This document shows, piece after piece, positions 44,690 to 55,924 of a stretch of 64,000 bases of DNA (position 1 is the first letter of the stretch; each line of letters starts with the position of its first letter). The stretch is from Vombatus ursinus (lineage: Eukaryota > Chordata > Mammalia > Diprotodontia > Vombatidae). Below the pieces are notes generated by a model. That model made no database searches. It saw only the letters and a list, made by a program, of their open reading frames with translations, and had not been told where the DNA came from. The stretch is from the NCBI RefSeq assembly GCF_900497805.2, contig NW_020949602.1, positions 3,358,219 to 3,422,218 of the forward strand. Reading direction: 5' to 3'. A program made the position numbers and the translations under genes.

Positions 44690-46590
44690 AATTCTCCCGA
44701 TATTCTCTTCCAAACAACTTTAAAATAACTCCTCAAATCAAATTTTGGAGCAGCAGAGCCAACAAAAGGTCAGAGTGAGACATTTTTCCAGCCTAAGACA
44801 ATGTAGGAGGTTGGCAGGAGAGGTCTGTGACATCAGGTTAGGAGATGGCTCAGAGTGTGACAGGAGTGCCAGCAGGTGGCCTTGAAGGCTGCAGTGACTA
44901 CTTAAAAAGCCAAATGGAAAAGGAGGTACAAAAAGTTAATAAATAAAGTAATTATTTAAAATTAGAATTGAGCAAATGGAAGCTAATGACTCTAGGAGAC
45001 ATCAAGAAACAACAAAACAAAATTTAAAAAATGAGCAAATGGGAGAAAATGTGAAATATCTTATCTGAAAAACAACTCACTGGAAAATAGATTGAGAAGA
45101 GATAATTTAAGAATTATTGGACTATCTGAAAGCTATGATCAAAAAAAGAGCCTAGACATCATATTATAAAGGAAAATTGCTCTGAGATCCTAGAACCAGA
45201 GAATAAAACAGAAATTGAAAGAACTCACCAATCACCTCCAGAAAGAGATCCCAAAATGAAAATAAATATTATAGCCAAATTCCAGAGCTCCCAGATTAAG
45301 GAGAAAATATTGCAAGCAGCTAGAAAGAAATAATGCAAATATCATGGATCCACAATCAAGATCACAGAAGATTTAGCAGCTTCCATGTTAAAGAAGAGAA
45401 GAGCTTGGAATGTGATATTCTGGAAGGCAAAGGAGCTAGGATTATAAACAAGAATCACCTACTCAGCAAAACTGAGTGTAATCCTTCAAGGGGGGAAATG
45501 GATATTTAATTAAATAGAGAACTTTTAAGCATTCTTGTTGAAAAGACCAGAGCTGAATATAAAATTTGACATTCAGACAGGAGAAGCATAAAGAGTAATC
45601 ATATGAGATTCAATAAAGTTAAACTGTTTATATTCCTATGTGGGAAGATAATACATGTACCTCCTAACAACTTAATCATTATTAGGGCAGTTTGAGTGTA
45701 AGTCAATTATTTTGGGATGATCTCAAAAAATGAAGGAGTGAGAAAGACGGATGCACTGGGAAAAGGAGGAAAGGGAGAGGTAGAATGAGGAAATCTTTCT
45801 CATATATAAGAGGCTTGCAAGGAAGAGTTTTTTACAGTGGAAGGCAAAATAAGGTGGGGTAGGCAATGCTTGAACTTCACTCTCATTGGGAGTGGTTCAA
45901 AGATAGAAGAATGTACACTCAGGTGGGTATAGAAATCTAACTTACTCAACAGGGAAATAAGAGAGGGAGGGGATAAAAGATATGGGGTGGAGGGATGATA
46001 AAACATAAAGGTTTAAGGGAGGCAGTGGTCAGAAGCAAAACAGACTTTTCAGGAGGAATAGGATTAAAAAGAGAAGGATAAACAGAAGAAAATAAGATGG
46101 AGAGAAATACTGTGAATGCGATCTGGATAAATTCACTCACAAAACAGAAACAGATAGCAGAATGGATTAGAATCCAGAATCCAACAATACATTGTGTACA
46201 AGAGATACATTTGAAACACAAAGACACACAGAGTTAAAATAAAGGGCTGGAGCAGAACTTAATATGCTTCAGCTGAAGTAAAAAAGGCAGGGGTAGCAAT
46301 CATGATCTCAGACAAAGTAAAAGCAAAAATAGACCTAATTAAAAGAGATAATCAGGGAAACTACATTTTGCTAAACAGTACCATGGACAATAGAATAATA
46401 TAAAATTTTTTTTGATGATATGACTAATATGGAAATGTTTTGCATGATTTTACATGTATAATTAATTGATATAATTTTGCTTGCTTTCTCAGTAGGTGGG
46501 GGAGGGGTGCAAAGGAGGGAGAGAATTTGGACCTCAAAATTTGAAAAGAAAAGATTGTTAAAAATAAATAATTTTTTTTAAAAGAAAGAA
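44690..46590 (+). mobile_element. L1 with both ends but most of ORF2 missing (HAL1-like layout)
   Basis: The 5' end carries marsupial L1 leader sequence ('ctgaattctcccgatattct', 'gtcagagtgagacatttttc'). It continues through ORF1: 'ggactatctgaaagctatga', 'gcaagcagctagaaagaaat', 'aagaatcacctactcagcaa'. Then comes the start of ORF2 ('tggattagaatccagaatcc', 'tagcaatcatgatctcagac'). Near 46405 it jumps to the 3' UTR ('gatgatatgactaatatgga') and ends in an A-rich tail near 46590. ORF1 is broken by stops. The L1 leader contains a CTCF-like motif at 44867-44886. Confidence 0.85.
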
Positions 46591-46664
46591 AAGAAAAGAG
46601 TCAGGGAAGGTCCTAGGTAGATGGAAGGGGTATTAATGAGGCAGAGACAGCATCACAGACAGAT

Positions 46665-46838
46665 AAAGACTAAGGGTGGTACAGTGGATTGGAGTTAGGC
46701 AATCAGCATTGAAACTCAGTTCTGCTATTTGCTACTCATTGGCCTTGGGCAAGAAACCTGACCTCTTCTGCCTCAGTTCCCTCACCTGTAAAATGTACTG
46801 GATGACTTCTAAGTTCCTTGTCAGTTCCATAATCCTAG
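46665..46838 (+). repeat. MIR-type SINE, sense
   Basis: 'ggtggtacagtggattggag', 'ggccttgggcaagaaacctg', 'cctcagttccctcacctgta', 'cttgtcagttccataatcct'. Confidence 0.8.
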
Positions 46839-47694
46839 TCAAAGAAATTCTGGTTTACAGCATGAGCAACAGACTAGGGAGTGGGGGTTTTATTGCTAAG
46901 AAAACATGGGGAAACAGATCATAAATTGGTATTAACTAATGACCTCACAGTTCTGGAGTGAAGGCTAAGAGAACTCAGCACAAAGCTCAAACAAAAGCAG
47001 CCACCGAGAGTCCTAGAGAGTGTTTTACAACAATCTCCCAGTCTTGGGCACCCTGCAGCTCTGGCCAGCGCTGCCTCAACTCCAGAAGGCAGCCAGCACA
47101 GAAATGGTATTGGAGCCAAGGTGACTTTGGTATGTGTTCACTGAGCTCAACTTGACTAGCTTAGAGCAGCCAGATGCTGATCTGGGCAAGGGAGAAAACA
47201 TGCCAGTGTCAACTCAAGTGGCCTGAAAGCAAGGGTGTCTGAGCCAAGTGCAGCCAGCCTGTTGAGACATAAATGGAAGTCCTCCTCCGTGACTGTTGTC
47301 TGATCTGTGATGTTTATGTAGCAAAGGAAGCAGGCTGCTTTGCTGCCTGAAATACATCATACCTCACACGATCCTGGGGACGGAGAGATCTGATTTTTAA
47401 GATCACTAAGGATAGGGTTTTGTTTTGTTTTCACTTCTCCTCAGCTATATGCTACAGATTAACCTGTTGGCTCATACCGAAGGGATTTAGTACTCTGTCC
47501 AAAAAGAGATTAATTTAATCCAATCTCTTGCTGTTTTTCTGGGATCTGCTAATGAAAATAATACTTCACTTACATACATGCATATTCTGTATAGGCCCCT
47601 CAAGACACTAATTCCAGTGCTCTCCCCCACCTCTCCATCTCTCCTGTGGAGTGAGGCCTCCTCAGTAATACCTCTTCACCAAGATTATAGTGTC
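46839..47694. other. Unassigned, possibly unique sequence
   Basis: No repeat family recognised over about 850 bases. Open frames on both strands near 46919-47155 overlap each other and show no domain. Worth a conservation check. Confidence 0.4.
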
Positions 47695-47805
47695 TGTCCT
47701 TTAAAGGAAGTCCCATTATGAGCTCACGTGGCAGTGAATCGTTGTGCGCTTAGCACAAAGCCTGGCACAGAGTAGGCACTAGATAAATACTAATGACTTT
47801 AACTG
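47695..47805 (+). repeat. L2/MIR 3' end, sense
   Basis: 'cttagcacaaagcctggcac' and 'agagtaggcactagataaat'. Confidence 0.7.
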
Positions 47806-48117
47806 ACTTTAACTCTGTCATCCCATAGATTAGGAGCTCTTCACCTTTTTTTTTTTTTAATTTATTTATCCTGGGCCCCTTTGAAAGTTTAGGGAAGCCT
47901 CTAGACCTCTTTTTAGAATCATGTTTTTAAATATATAAAAGAAAATACATAGGGCAACAGAGGAAATCAATTCCATTGAAATCCATTCATCAAAATATAT
48001 GCTTTTTAAAGTTCGTGGAATTTAGGTTCTGAGCCCTCGCCCGAGGTCTGGACATCCATTTGATGTGTCTTTCCATCCTGGAGGATGGGTTCTGTTAATG
48101 GGGGCTGCTCACAAGAT
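47806..48117. other. Intergenic stretch with T run
   Basis: T12 run at 47848-47859; the rest resembles a decayed noncoding repeat. Nothing firm. Confidence 0.4.
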
Positions 48118-48310
48118 ACCAGAATCCCAGATCTACAACTGCAATGGATCTCAGAGGCTCTTTCATCCAACTTCATTTACAGATGAGGAACTTGAAGCCT
48201 AAGAAGGTTAAGGAAAATACCCAAGGTCTTTTAGGTGGGAGGTATAAGAGGCAGAATTTGAATCCATGTCATTTGACTTGCAAGCCGGTGCTCTTTCTAG
48301 GGTACCGAGC
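48118..48310 (-). repeat. MIR-type element, antisense
   Basis: 'catttacagatgaggaactt', 'cagaatttgaatccatgtca', 'gccggtgctctttctagggt'. Confidence 0.75.
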
Positions 48311-48504
48311 TGCTCTACCGCTATGGGATAGACTGTTTTGGGAGAAGCCACCCCTTTCTGCCAGTGTGTAAAAGAGAGTCTAATGATGACTCTGCTCATT
48401 TCTTCCTATTCTCTTTGCTTTGAGATCTTGAGAGCAAACTTTGCATTGTAGGTAAGGCACACCTTACAATGTGGGTTTGTAGGTAAGATACAAACTTTGG
48501 TCCA

Positions 48505-49790
48505 TCAATCAACAGGTTAACATTAAGAGCCTACTACAATTGAGAAATTGTCTCAATTGAGAAATGGTTGACAATTGAGAAGGTCCCTGCTCTTGAAGTG
48601 TTTATACTCCTTTGAGTAGGGATAAGACAGGTTCACAGATAAGTAAATGCAAAATGTGTCAAAATAAATAGAAAGTGATTGGGGAGGGGCATTAACAACT
48701 CAATGAGGAAAGGCATTTGGAAGAAAGAGGAATTACAAAATAAGCTGGAGGTCCCAAGAGGAATAAGTAAGGAGAGAGAATACTCTAGGTATGGAAGACA
48801 GCTCAAGTAAAAGCACAAAGGTGAGAGATATAATATGCCAAAAAAAAGCAAATATGTCAGTTTGACTAGTAATGCATAATCATCCTGGAAAAGTAGGCTG
48901 TGACCAGTTTATGAAATGCCCTAAATGCCAAACATAGACATTGGATTCTATCCTAGGGGTAATGGGGAGCCCTTAGAGACTCTTGAGGAGAGTAGGGTTA
49001 TGGTCAGATCTGAGCTTTGAAAATATGACTTGGCAGCTGGATAGAGGATAGACTGGAAAAAGAAGAGACTGTATACAAGGAAAACATTGAGGAAGCCATT
49101 GCAATAATCCAGATGAGAGGTAAGGGTCTGAACTAGAATGGTGGTTGTGGGAATGGAGAGAAAGGGAAAGATGCAGGAGACACTGAAGAGGTAGACTTAT
49201 TAGACTTGAGAGCTGTTTGGATGTGGGGAATGAGTGAGAATGAAGATTCAAGGATGAGTCCTGGATTGAAAATCTGGGTAACTGGGAAATGGTGGTGCCA
49301 TTTCCAGGACAAGAAAGGGACGTTAGGAGAAAGAGTGGGTTTAGGGGGGGAAGATAAAGGTCTTTGGTTTCGGACATGATGAGTTGGTGATACCTCTGGG
49401 ACATCGAGGTGAAGATGTCAAGCAGGTAAGCAGCCATGTGACCCGAGTTCAGGAGGGAGATAAGGACTAGATATATAGCTTTGGGAGTCATCTGCATAGA
49501 GGTGCTCATTGAACCCAGGAGAGCTTATAAGATCACTAAGAGAGAAAGTATAGAGAAAGAAGACAAGGGAGCCGAGGACACAGCCCTGGCATGGACCTGC
49601 ACAGGTGGACGTGGATGATGAACATGCCAAGGAAATCGAGGAGGGCTAGTCAAAGAGAAGGAAGATAATCTCAATAGAACAGGATTGTATGCGTATGTGA
49701 GTATATGGAGAAGAAAGTATCCAGAAGGAAACAGTGTTCAATAGTGTTAAGTGAAGAGATATCAAAGATGTGGAATAAGAAGATGATTGA
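48505..49790 (-). mobile_element. L2 LINE, antisense, with reverse-transcriptase core
   Basis: The left end is the L2 3' UTR. The minus strand at 49418-49630 reads [20 protein letters not shown] and later [15 protein letters not shown], the VLGPLLF and YADD catalytic motifs of L2 ORF2. The following L2 stretch (48973-49509, minus) is an open frame of 178 codons in a different frame. The element is broken by frame changes and is not a functional gene. Confidence 0.9.
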
Positions 49791-49900
49791 ATTTAGCAAT
49801 AAATAGATAATAATATATAAATATAAATATTTATATAATGTAAATATAATATTTTATACAATATAAAAGCATAGATAGACAGATAGATAGATAGATGAGT
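49791..49900. repeat. AT-rich tract and (GATA)n microsatellite
   Basis: ATAT/TAAA-rich 49796-49870, then AGATAGACAGATAGATAG-type run to 49896. Confidence 0.9.
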
Positions 49901-51310
49901 GCAGAGAGTTACCATTGTTGTTTTTCTCTGGGACTTCAACCTAAGAGTCAACTAATCAGGACATGGTAGTGGAAGATTAGTAGTTCCTAGAAAGGTACAT
50001 GGCAGGTTCAGCCATGTGGTGGGCATCATGGTCTGAGAAGAGAGTTCCTGGACAAGTCCAGGTACCTGACTCCAGCCTTGGAGAGCTAGGGAGCTGGTAC
50101 TGGAAGCTGTGGCAGTCGTGGAAAGGAGAACTGTGGGGCCAGTGCCTCTACTTCCTGAGACATAATCTTAGATTGTAGAGCTCTAGAATCTGGCTTTCTG
50201 ACTATAGAGAGGGATTTCCTAGACAACACAATTCTAGAATCTAGCCTTTAAGGAAAGCAGGAGAATTTAGTGGGCCATTCCAGCCTTGACGTTGGAGAGT
50301 TTGGGCTTCCAGATTTTTATTGAGAGAATGGAAATTTTTTGAACATTGCATTTTTCAGAAAGAGAAGAGTATTGTGGACACCGATCAAGACAGTTAGTGG
50401 CAAAGGACTGAAACCACAATATAGGGGAGCAGAGAACTTTGACTTTGTACTCCATGATTTCAATGAATTACTGTGTGTGTGTGTCCAATTGTCCTCAGTG
50501 ACAGGCAAAAGTATTGCATGTCTAGAAGCCCAGAGTGTGTTTCCCTGCTAGGAGAAGCCAAGCCCTCAGAGAACCCATATGTGGACAGATGGGATTCACT
50601 GGAATTGCCTGTGCAACGACCCCAAGTTTGCTTTTCTTTTAAGGGGAATCCAAATCCAGCATGGTACTGTTAGCATGGAGGGTCCTGGGGGAATAGGGTT
50701 CACCCAAGTGGGAGGAGAGTTATCATATACTCATAGAAATATGTGTATACACAAACACATTACATTTTATAGTTTGTAGGTAATTGTGAGTCTTCTATAT
50801 ATTTTCTGTGTTGCCTACAGGCTCCTGGAATCCAATGCATTTTCTATGGGGTTGTCCTCAGCCCAATAAATGCATTGTTCTTTTGTGGGTTTGCATAGGA
50901 AATTCCCTTATCTATAGTTGTTGAGATCTAAATAGAAGCTATATTTGGCAATTTTTTTCTGAGCAAGCCATGGATGGGAGCACAATATACCAAAGAAAGA
51001 TGGATATTATTTAGGTAGCCCCCAACACTGGACCCAGGAAGCCTAGTGGTTGGGGGCTGGGCCACAGGTTACCAAGTTACAGCAGTTCTTAGCATTTTGA
51101 CATATGCTTTTGCTGTGATATTCCAATGAACTGAATTGTAGCAACAGATAATAGAATTCTTTGTCCAAGGTCTGACAGTTTGTAGTTTGTCTGGGGACTG
51201 TGGGTCAGGGTCTATTGCCTATTGCCACTATTCAAATACTCTAATTTCTACTTCACGTTTATATTTTCTTTCTAGGATGAGGGGTGTAGGGAGTTGGGAG
51301 TGGATGGTTT
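49901..51310. other. Unassigned intergenic sequence
   Basis: About 1.4 kb without a recognised repeat family or gene. A stretch around 50810-50910 ('agcccaataaatgcattgtt' with downstream GT-rich sequence) looks like a polyadenylation region, so an old element or transcribed unit is possible. Not assigned. Confidence 0.35.
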
Positions 51311-51321
51311 CCTGGCCCACT

Positions 51322-51354
<33 letters not shown>

Positions 51355-51385
51355 AGAGACAGACAGACAGACAGACAGACAGAGC
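51311..51385 (+). repeat. (TG)n plus (ACAG)n compound microsatellite
   Basis: TGTGTGTG run at about 51323-51353 followed directly by GACAGACAGACA-type repeats; a second short GACA run lies at 51477-51493. Confidence 0.95.
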
Positions 51386-51389
51386 CACA

Positions 51390-51720
51390 GAGTCACAGAA
51401 GAGTGGACAACACTCCATAGACCATTTAGTCTAACCCCTTCATTTTACAGGTGAGAACCCGAGGTAGTGAGTTAGATAGACAGACAGACAGACATAGAAC
51501 CTGACCTGGAATTTCATGAGTGAAGGGAATTCCTGGTATGGAAACTCCCTTCACAAATGCAGGTCAGTAACTCCTCTGTAACTTAGAGTTTCCTAGAGAG
51601 TGCTGAGAGATGAAGTGATTTGTTTATGGATAAATACATAGTATGTGTCAGTGAAAGACTTGAACCCTATAATCTGGACTTTGAGGCCCACTTTGTATCT
51701 ACCACACAATGCTGTCTCTC
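51390..51720 (-). repeat. Antisense MIR-type element, interrupted
   Basis: 'accatttagtctaacccctt' and 'cattttacaggtgagaaccc' at 51420-51465, then after a GACA-containing gap 'gaagtgatttgtttatggat' and 'gacttgaaccctataatctg' to 'cacacaatgctgtctctcca'. Confidence 0.65.
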
Positions 51721-52206
51721 CACTAAACTTCAATAAACTTCAAGATGATCACCCCCCCCTCCCTATTTAATAAGTGAAGCCCCCCATCTACCTTGGCTAC
51801 CTCCCCAACTTACACTTGCACTTATACGTACCCCACTTTGAAAACCCTATAGCTTGTTCATCTCCAGTCATATGCTTCCTATTAACAATCAGCTAGCAGA
51901 TAAAAGTAAAGGCTTCTATTAAGGTGGTACAGCAAACATAGTAGCTACAAAGCATTTTCCCCATAAATCCCACAAATCCACGCAGTGTCCAAGAGAAGAA
52001 TCAGCAGAAAGTAGACTGGTAGGTACACCCGTAGGAAATTCGCATCTCTAAGGCTGTTCCTCTACGTCCCCTCACCGACCCGATGCTTACATTGGGCAGA
52101 CAGCTCCTCTGTTAGACAGCGTGTCCCCCAAGCGGGCGGCTTGTCAGACGGATTGCTCCTCTGGATCATACGGGTTTGCTCCTTGCTGGGTAGCTAGAGT
52201 CGATCA
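51721..52206. other. Unassigned, with a CpG-rich patch
   Basis: Within 52060-52200 there are at least ten CpG dinucleotides (for example in 'ccctcaccgacccgatg' and 'caagcgggcggcttgtcaga'), far above the surroundings. No gene or named element recognised. Confidence 0.5.
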
Positions 52207-52300
52207 CAGTGGTGTCAAACTCAACTAGAAACAGAGGCCTGGTGCACACTGCCTTAGAAAACCCCTATTAACATCTATATTCTAGACCTTACATCAGGGT
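52207..52300 (+). repeat. hAT-type MITE fragment
   Basis: CAGTGGTGTCAAACTCAACT at 52209 is the terminal repeat of a Charlie-like nonautonomous element. Only one end is present. Confidence 0.6.
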
Positions 52301-52667
52301 GAGATGGGAAAAAGAACAATGAAGAATAACTGAGGGGGCTAAGAATAGATGTTGGGATGCTTAATGCTGTTCCTTGACTCTACTTCGATCCATTGAAATC
52401 ACTCAGTCGCCCTTTTCACTTAACAAAGTTAAAGATGTTTTCTTTAAAAAATATTGGTGTTGGCGACTTTTCAAAGTCTTTTTTAAAAAAGGAGTGAATT
52501 ATGTAATTTTAAGGGAAATATTTTTCTTAATTTTATCCTCTTCTTAATTTTCTTAATACCTGGTTTTGTATATGGGGGCTCAGCTGGTAGCTGGCCAAGA
52601 GTAGATGGTGGTAGGGAAAGCCCCTCTCTGTCAGGCCCTGTGGCAAATTCCTTGTCACCCTCATTAA
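52301..52667. other. Intergenic stretch, nothing recognised
   Basis: AT-rich middle (52430-52560). No repeat or gene signature. Confidence 0.4.
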
Positions 52668-52925
52668 TTAAGGGAAGCTATGTGGCCCAGTGGATACAGA
52701 ACCAGGCTTGGAGTCAATAAGACCTGATCTCAAATCTGGCCTCAGATACTTCCTAGCTGTGTGAACCTGGGTAGGTCACTTCGCCCTGTTTGCCTCAGTT
52801 TCCTCATCTGTAAAATGAGCTGGGGAAGGAAATGGCAAACCAGCCCAGTATTACTGCCAAGAAAATCTCAAATGGGGTCACAAAGGGTCAGACAGGATTG
52901 AAACGACTCAACAGTAACAACAAAC
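52668..52925 (+). mobile_element. MAR1-type CORE-SINE, full length
   Basis: 'ggcttggagtcaataagacc', 'ctagctgtgtgaacctgggt', 'gagctggggaaggaaatggc', 'actgccaagaaaatctcaaa', tail with AACAGTAACAACAA. Confidence 0.95.
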
Positions 52926-52984
52926 CCTATGACTCCAAGTTTTGCCTTGGGAAATGAAGAATAAATTTCCTCCCTCTTCCAGGT

Positions 52985-53095
52985 AATAGCAGAGATCGTA
53001 AGCTCCCCGAGGGCAAGGCCTGTTTGGTACTTTACCCTCTCACCTCTAGCATGTAATGTAACTCCTGGCACATATTAAGTTATTAATAAACCTTT
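52985..53095 (+). repeat. L2 3' end, sense
   Basis: 'cgtaagctccccgagggcaa', 'ctcctggcacatattaagtt', 'attaataaacctttgagg'. Confidence 0.75.
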
Positions 53096-53754
53096 GAGGT
53101 AATGCCATCTTTGGTGTTGCATCATTTGAGCCCTCAAGACTCGCTTTCAAGCAGCTGTTCAAGATGTTTCTGGTACAAAGAACCACCACTTGCTCTAGCA
53201 TGGGGCAGAGCCATTGTATTTTCTGGCTGCTTTGGAAGCAAGTTTTATAGATAATGCATGTTCGGGCCAGACTGGGCTCCTTCATGCCCTGCTCCTCTCC
53301 AAGCTCTTAATTTAGCTCTTGGACAAAGGCTATATTGAATCCTTGGGATTTTAGCTGGTTCTCTCCACTCCTCGCTTTCCCACTGGTCCCTGACCTCTAA
53401 GCCTCATTAACCTCAGCCCAAGTGCTTCAGGGCATTTCAAGGCATTCTAGGGGATTAGCTTTAGCCAAGCTTTGTTTACCTTGGAATTAGCCCGATCAAA
53501 AGTTCCTAAAGGGCAAAGCCCCGGCTTCTCCAGTTTACTTAGCAAAGGGCAGAGCCCAGTTTGGAGAACAGCGAGTAGCCTCTAAATCAAGGTTACTTGA
53601 TAATGCCAATGAGGTCTTCATTGGTCCAAACCCTGGCTTCAGGGCAGGAGAAGGAAAAACCAGCACTCTGGATGAGGGGGCAAAGTGTGGAGAAGGGGTG
53701 ACAAGGAGCCATGGAGGAGCACGAAAATAGCATGGAGGTGATGGCCAAGCACTT
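53096..53754. other. Unique-looking intergenic block
   Basis: No recognised repeat or coding signature. A serine/proline-rich minus open frame at 53535-53771 has no known domain. Confidence 0.4.
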
Positions 53755-54024
53755 GGTGAACCAACTGGCATTTATGAATCACCTACTGTGTGCCAGGCAC
53801 CAGGCTAGGCAACGGGTATACAAGGGCAAGGAATGGCGAAATCTTCACTCAAAAGAAGCCTACATTCTAAAAATAATAAAATATATTTTGTATTAAATAA
53901 TTTAATTAAATATAATATAGAATAGAATAATAATATAAATATAATATAAACACATATTGAATATTTTCTATTTACCTATTACTATATTTACATTATATTT
54001 ATTAATCACCTACTCTTAACTATT
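53755..54024 (-). repeat. L2 3' end, antisense, then AT-rich tract
   Basis: 'tatgaatcacctactgtgtg' to 'gaagcctacattctaaaaat' at 53773-53874, followed by ATAAT/TATA-rich sequence to 54020. Confidence 0.8.
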
Positions 54025-55820
54025 TATATCTATGAATCACTTACTGTGTGCCAGATACCAGGCTAGACATTGGGGATACAAGTACAAGGAATGAAGTAAT
54101 CTCTATCCACAAGAATGGACATTCTAATGGGGGAGACAACAAGTGGGTGTGTATACACACACGCATACACACACATACACACAAATATATATAGTATAAA
54201 TTGAATAAATATAAATATAGACAAAGTTGTCAAATACAAGGAAATTTGAGAAGGAAGACATCGGCACTTGGTGAGATCAGGAAAGGTTTCATGGTAGTTG
54301 AACTGTGTCTTAAAAGAGAGGCATTCCAGGAGGTAGAGGTCAGAAGAAAGGGAATTCCATTCTGGGTTGGAGGACACCCAGTCCGAAGGTGGAGAGTGGG
54401 AAGATGGGTTGTCGGATGTGTGAGGAATGAGAAAGCAGGCCCAGTTGGCTGGATTGAAGAGTGCAGGAAGAAGAGTAGCGTCCCATGAATCTGGAAACAT
54501 AGGTTGGGGCCCAGATTGTACAGGACTTTGGAAACCAAGTGGGGGAGTTTTTATTGGATCCTAGAGGCAATGAGTTGATCGAGTAGGGGAATCATATGAT
54601 TAGATCTGCATTTAAGGACAATAACTTTGGCAGCAATAAGTAGTACAAACTGGAGCAGGAGAGACTTAGGCAGGGAGACCAATGAGGAGGTAGGTGACAT
54701 TGTCTAGGGGATGAGGCCTGAACTGAAGTGGGAGCTGTGTGAGTGGAGGTGGAAATGTCAAGATCTGGCAATTTATTGACTCTCTAGGGTAAGGGAAATG
54801 GACATGTTGGACCTGGAAGGTTGGAAGGATGGTGGTACTTCTGACAAAAATGGGGAAATTTGGAGGAGTGGAGGGTTTGTGGGGAAAGATGATGCCTTCA
54901 ATTTGGGATATGTTGAGATTAAAATGTCTCCTGGACATCCAATTTGAAATGTCCAATAGGGAATTGGTATAATGGGGCTGAAGCTCAGGGAAGAGACTTG
55001 GGCTGGATATATAGTTCTTGGAGTCATCTGAATAGAGATGTCAGTTAAACCAATGGAGCTGATGAGGCTACTTAGAAGGAGTGAAAAGAGCTTAAAATAG
55101 AACCGTTTGGAACACCCACAGTGAACTAATGAGCTTGTAAAGGAGTGAGAAGGGCCTTTCCATCAGTGTCAGGAAAATCCAGAGAGGATAGAGCATCCAG
55201 GAAGAAATGGTCAACAGTGTCACATTCAGCAGATAGGCCAAGAAGGATGAGGATTGAAAAAAAACCCAGAAAACATCAGATTTGGCAGTTGAGAGATCTT
55301 CGGTAACTGTGGAGAGAACAGTTTCATTCGAGTGATGAGGAGGGAAGCCAGTTGGTAAAAGATGGAGAAAAGGGTGAGAGGTGAGCTTCTTCACTCAGGG
55401 GAGGTAACCAGCTTTTCAAGGCATTTGGCCAAGGAAGGAGAAGAGATAGAGAAAGATAATTCAGGGGATGGTAGGGTCCAGTGAAGTTTTTTTTTTTTTA
55501 AGGATGAGGAAGACTACGATATGTTCGAAGGCAGTACAGAAGGAACCAACAGGTAAGGAGAGGTTGAAAATTTGTGAGAGAAGGGGATGATTAAAGATGT
55601 GATCTGTTGGAGAATGGGGGTGGGGAGTGCATCAGGGACACAAAAAGAGTGGTTGGTTTTGGCCAAAAAAAAAAAAAGAGCCAAGACCTCTTTGAGAGAG
55701 TGGAAGATAGATGACAGCCGAGGGATCTGACAATAATGGGAGAAGGGGGAGCTCACATTGAATAGTAAAGAGGCAAGAGGCAAGGGCCTCTTCTGAGAAA
55801 GGGAAGTGTGGGAGATTGGA
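54025..55820 (-). mobile_element. L2 LINE, antisense, 1.8 kb
   Basis: A second L2 3' end ('tatgaatcacttactgtgtg') starts a longer copy. It passes 'catattcaatttgggatatg' and the minus frame ISNWMSRRHFNLNISQIEGI at about 54950-54890 (L2 ORF2 'STWMS..HLKLN.SK.E.L'), and continues to 'gaagggggagctcacattga'. CA and T12 simple repeats sit inside it. Broken by many changes. Confidence 0.88.
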
Positions 55821-55829
55821 GGAAGGGAA

Positions 55830-55912
55830 GGGAATAAACACTTATATTGGTCCTACTGTGTGCCAGGCACTGGGCTAAGGGCTTTGTGAGATATTATTTC
55901 ATTTGATTTGAG
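55830..55912 (-). repeat. MIR 3' end, antisense
   Basis: 'cctactgtgtgccaggcact', 'gggctaagggctttgtgaga', 'tatttcatttgat'. Confidence 0.75.
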
Positions 55913-55924
55913 GTTGGATGAGGA

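Noticed and set aside
48973-49630. Minus-strand frames of 178 and 70 codons with a YADD motif
   Set aside because: These are the L2 reverse transcriptase, split between frames; annotated as a LINE fragment, not a gene.
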